6,261 bases of DNA, taken from positions 1 through 6,261 of the forward strand of contig CAMAQI010000139.1 in assembly GCA_945860255.1 (NCBI GenBank), written 5' to 3'. The position numbers and the translations under genes are program-made. The stretch comes from Methylacidiphilum caldifontis. GTDB taxonomy: Bacteria; Verrucomicrobiota; Verrucomicrobiia; Methylacidiphilales; CAMAQI01. Positions 4,528 through 6,261 of this stretch are shown here, one piece after another. The notes beneath the pieces are model-generated. The model did not search any database and was not told the DNA's origin. It was given only the letters and a program-made list of their open reading frames with translations. The number at the start of each line of letters is the position of its first letter. The first letter of the stretch is position 1.

Positions 4528-6261
4528 ACTCGATTTCTCATAAGATTTCTCTCGTTTTATTATTTTCTATTTTCAATCCATAATCAGGCTGAAACTCTCC
4601 CCCAGAATTCCTCCATTCCCCTGCTTCCTCAAGTTGTGGTCACTGCCCACTCTGATTCATTGACCTCCTCTTCAACGGAATCCCTCGCCAAAAAACTAAA
4701 TTCGGTCTCCGGGGGAACCAACTTAATTCTCGGCTCAGATCTTCGAGAAGGCAGAGCAACGACGGTTCAAGATACTGTTGGATTTCAACCAGGTATCATT
4801 GCCCAATCCCGATTTGGGGCCGAGGAATCTCGTCTTTCCATTCGAGGCTCAGGAATTCAGCGGGTCTTTCAAGGCCGAGGAATCAAACTCATGCAAGATG
4901 GAGTCCCTGTGGATACCACCGATGGAAGTTTCGATTTCCAATCCCTCGAACCGCTCACGACCGAAAATATCGTTATTTATCGTGGAGGAAATGCTCTTGA
5001 AAACGGAAGCTCCACGCTCGGAGGTTCTGTCGATTATCAAAGTAAAACAGGGGCTCTCGCCTCCCCCTTTCAAATGAGATTGGCAACTGGAAGCTTTGGC
5101 TACCAACGAGGTCAAATCAGCAGTGGAAAAGTCGTGGGGAATCAAGATTACTACCTCTCCCTGAGTCGCTATTCAGAAGGGGGATACCGAGATCACACCC
5201 AACAACAATCCAATCGAATCCTCGGAAACTGGGGGTCACGTATCACCCCCAATACAGAAAATCGTCTCTTCCTGACATTGATGGAAAGTCAAAGTGAGAT
5301 CTCAGCCCCCCTTCTCAAAGAGGAAGCAGAAAAAAACCCGCAACAAGGAGGATCGAGCACCGTTCAAAATAACCATCGTCGAGATTTTAATCTCCTCCGA
5401 CTCTCTAATCGTCTTGTTTTTCAAGAGGAGGATCATCGAATTGAAGGAACCGTTTTTTATGCTTATCGTGATCTTGATCAACCGATCTTTCAGATTATCG
5501 ATAAAATCTCAAATGACTTCGGAACTGCGATTCGCTTTGATGAAAAAGGAAGCTGGTCCAATACGCCTCATCGATGGTTCGGAGGAGTCAATCTCAATGG
5601 CGGATTTACTCAAGATCATCGATTCCTCAATAATAACGGCAATCGAGGCCCTCGACTCGCGGAGGCCCAACTTCAATCCTTTAATCAGGAGCTCTATCTG
5701 TTTCACGAAATCGAATTTCTTCCCTCCTTTTTTTTAACAGGAGGAGGTCAGTATGCGTTGGCATACCGTGGCTACGAAGATCATTGGAAAATCGACGGGG
5801 ATGATTCTACACAACAGTTTTATAAATCGATTTCGCCTCGTTTTGCCGTTCGTTACGAATACAATCCCCAAACACAACTGTTCGCCAATTACACCCGCAG
5901 TTTCGAGCCTCCCTCCTTCCCCGAATTGACCAGCTCTGCCGCAGGCCCCTCTCGCATTCAATTTCTTCAAGATCAAACGACGGATACTGTTGAAGTAGGG
6001 ACAAGAGGAAAAATGAACTCCTATCACTGGGAAACTGTTTTCTATCACTCCTGGATTCAAAACGAACTATTGACGACAACGATCTCCCCCACGGTAACGC
6101 GTACCCGAAATGCGGAGTCTACGATTCATCAAGGAATCGAAATGAGTCTGGGCCGTTCCCTCGATCTCCTCTCCTTTTTTGAGTCAAAGCCGGATCTTCG
6201 AATCGACCTTCAAGGAGTCTATGGATGGAATCATTTTCGCTTTGATCACGACTCTTTATTT
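4525..6261 (+). CDS. TonB-dependent outer-membrane receptor, YncD/PqqU-like (3' end outside window)
   Basis: The frame is open for 579 codons to the window edge, so the final barrel strands are missing (the family is usually ~650-800 residues). Such proteins import scarce ligands across the outer membrane, powered by TonB-ExbB-ExbD. A signal peptide spans residues 1-22 (Arg3/Arg7, a Phe/Tyr/Leu core, cleavage after NQA). A TonB-box-like PQVVVTA follows at 35-41, leaving no room for an N-terminal signalling domain. The plug runs to ~173: VQDTVGFQPGI (81-91), SRLSIRGSG (102-110), RGIKLMQDGVP (118-128), VIYRGGNAL (150-158) and STLGGSVDYQSK (163-174). Barrel strands follow, including GGYRDHT and, near the right end, SFEPPSFPEL and TDTVEVGTRGK. 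As I recall E. coli YncD, it shares the RGI-L-DG-P-DG plug pattern, GYRDH, the NPQQ segment, FE-P-EL and the T-D-T-E-G strand. That makes the PqqU class likely, but many receptors of other specificity share these features. Ligand is inferred, not shown. Confidence 0.87.
   Translation, partial: MTRFLIRFLSFYYFLFSIHNQAETLPQNSSIPLLPQVVVTAHSDSLTSSSTESLAKKLNSVSGGTNLILGSDLREGRATTVQDTVGFQPGIIAQSRFGAEESRLSIRGSGIQRVFQGRGIKLMQDGVPVDTTDGSFDFQSLEPLTTENIVIYRGGNALENGSSTLGGSVDYQSKTGALASPFQMRLATGSFGYQRGQISSGKVVGNQDYYLSLSRYSEGGYRDHTQQQSNRILGNWGSRITPNTENRLFLTLMESQSEISAPLLKEEAEKNPQQGGSSTVQNNHRRDFNLLRLSNRLVFQEEDHRIEGTVFYAYRDLDQPIFQIIDKISNDFGTAIRFDEKGSWSNTPHRWFGGVNLNGGFTQDHRFLNNNGNRGPRLAEAQLQSFNQELYLFHEIEFLPSFFLTGGGQYALAYRGYEDHWKIDGDDSTQQFYKSISPRFAVRYEYNPQTQLFANYTRSFEPPSFPELTSSAAGPSRIQFLQDQTTDTVEVGTRGKMNSYHWETVFYHSWIQNELLTTTISPTVTRTRNAESTIHQGIEMSLGRSLDLLSFFESKPDLRIDLQGVYGWNHFRFDHDSLF

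Noticed and set aside
5294..5737. A 147-codon plus-strand open frame inside the receptor gene
   Set aside because: It lies in another frame of the receptor gene, whose 579-codon reading frame carries clear plug and barrel motifs throughout this stretch. Its translation is low in complexity, rich in Ile/Arg/Lys, and shows no known motif.
5723..5746. CCTCC ... GGAGG inverted repeat around the T8 run in the receptor gene
   Set aside because: It is a five-pair stem with a long loop inside well-conserved barrel coding sequence. The GGAGG reflects Gly codons, and no start codon in a plausible frame makes use of it.
5734..6079. Two antisense open frames of about 90-108 codons near the right end
   Set aside because: Both are opposite the receptor coding sequence, overlap each other in different frames, have no convincing ribosome binding site and show no family pattern.

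Overview
The window looks like chromosomal DNA from a flagellated Gram-negative (diderm) bacterium. It carries the end of a flagellin gene, a TonB-dependent outer-membrane receptor and an exported sugar dehydrogenase. Base composition is moderate, with some A/T-rich stretches between genes. The lineage cannot be fixed from this sequence; a flagellated PVC-type or similar environmental bacterium is possible, but that is a weak guess. I see no tRNA, rRNA, CRISPR array, insertion sequence or phage gene.

Layout, left to right. (1) The last 102 codons of a flagellin gene on the + strand (ending at 311). (2) A gap of 125 bases holding a strong perfect hairpin, best read as the terminator of the minus-strand genes that converge on flagellin. 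(3) A minus-strand pair, probably one operon read right to left: a large membrane protein that fuses a glycoside-hydrolase domain to a family 2 glycosyltransferase (869 aa), then, 20 bases later, a small Dabb-family protein (98 aa) with a good ribosome binding site. (4) A very tight divergent junction near 3364-3379, where both outward genes seem to use TTG starts without good ribosome binding sites. (5) A plus-strand pair joined by an overlapping TGATG stop/start: a signal-peptide-bearing, PQQ-dependent aldose (YliI/Asd-type) sugar dehydrogenase, and a TonB-dependent receptor whose frame is open to the right edge of the window (579 codons seen, C-terminus missing).

The most interesting idea is in the plus-strand pair. 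The dehydrogenase needs the cofactor pyrroloquinoline quinone (PQQ). The receptor coupled to it resembles the YncD (PqqU) class of outer-membrane transporters, the class to which the reported E. coli PQQ importer belongs. The pair could be a compact scavenge-and-use module: one gene brings PQQ into the periplasm and the other uses it there. The second point of interest is the GH-GT2 fusion, a candidate bifunctional polysaccharide synthase and editor whose hydrolase domain has no signal peptide and so is predicted to sit on the cytoplasmic side.
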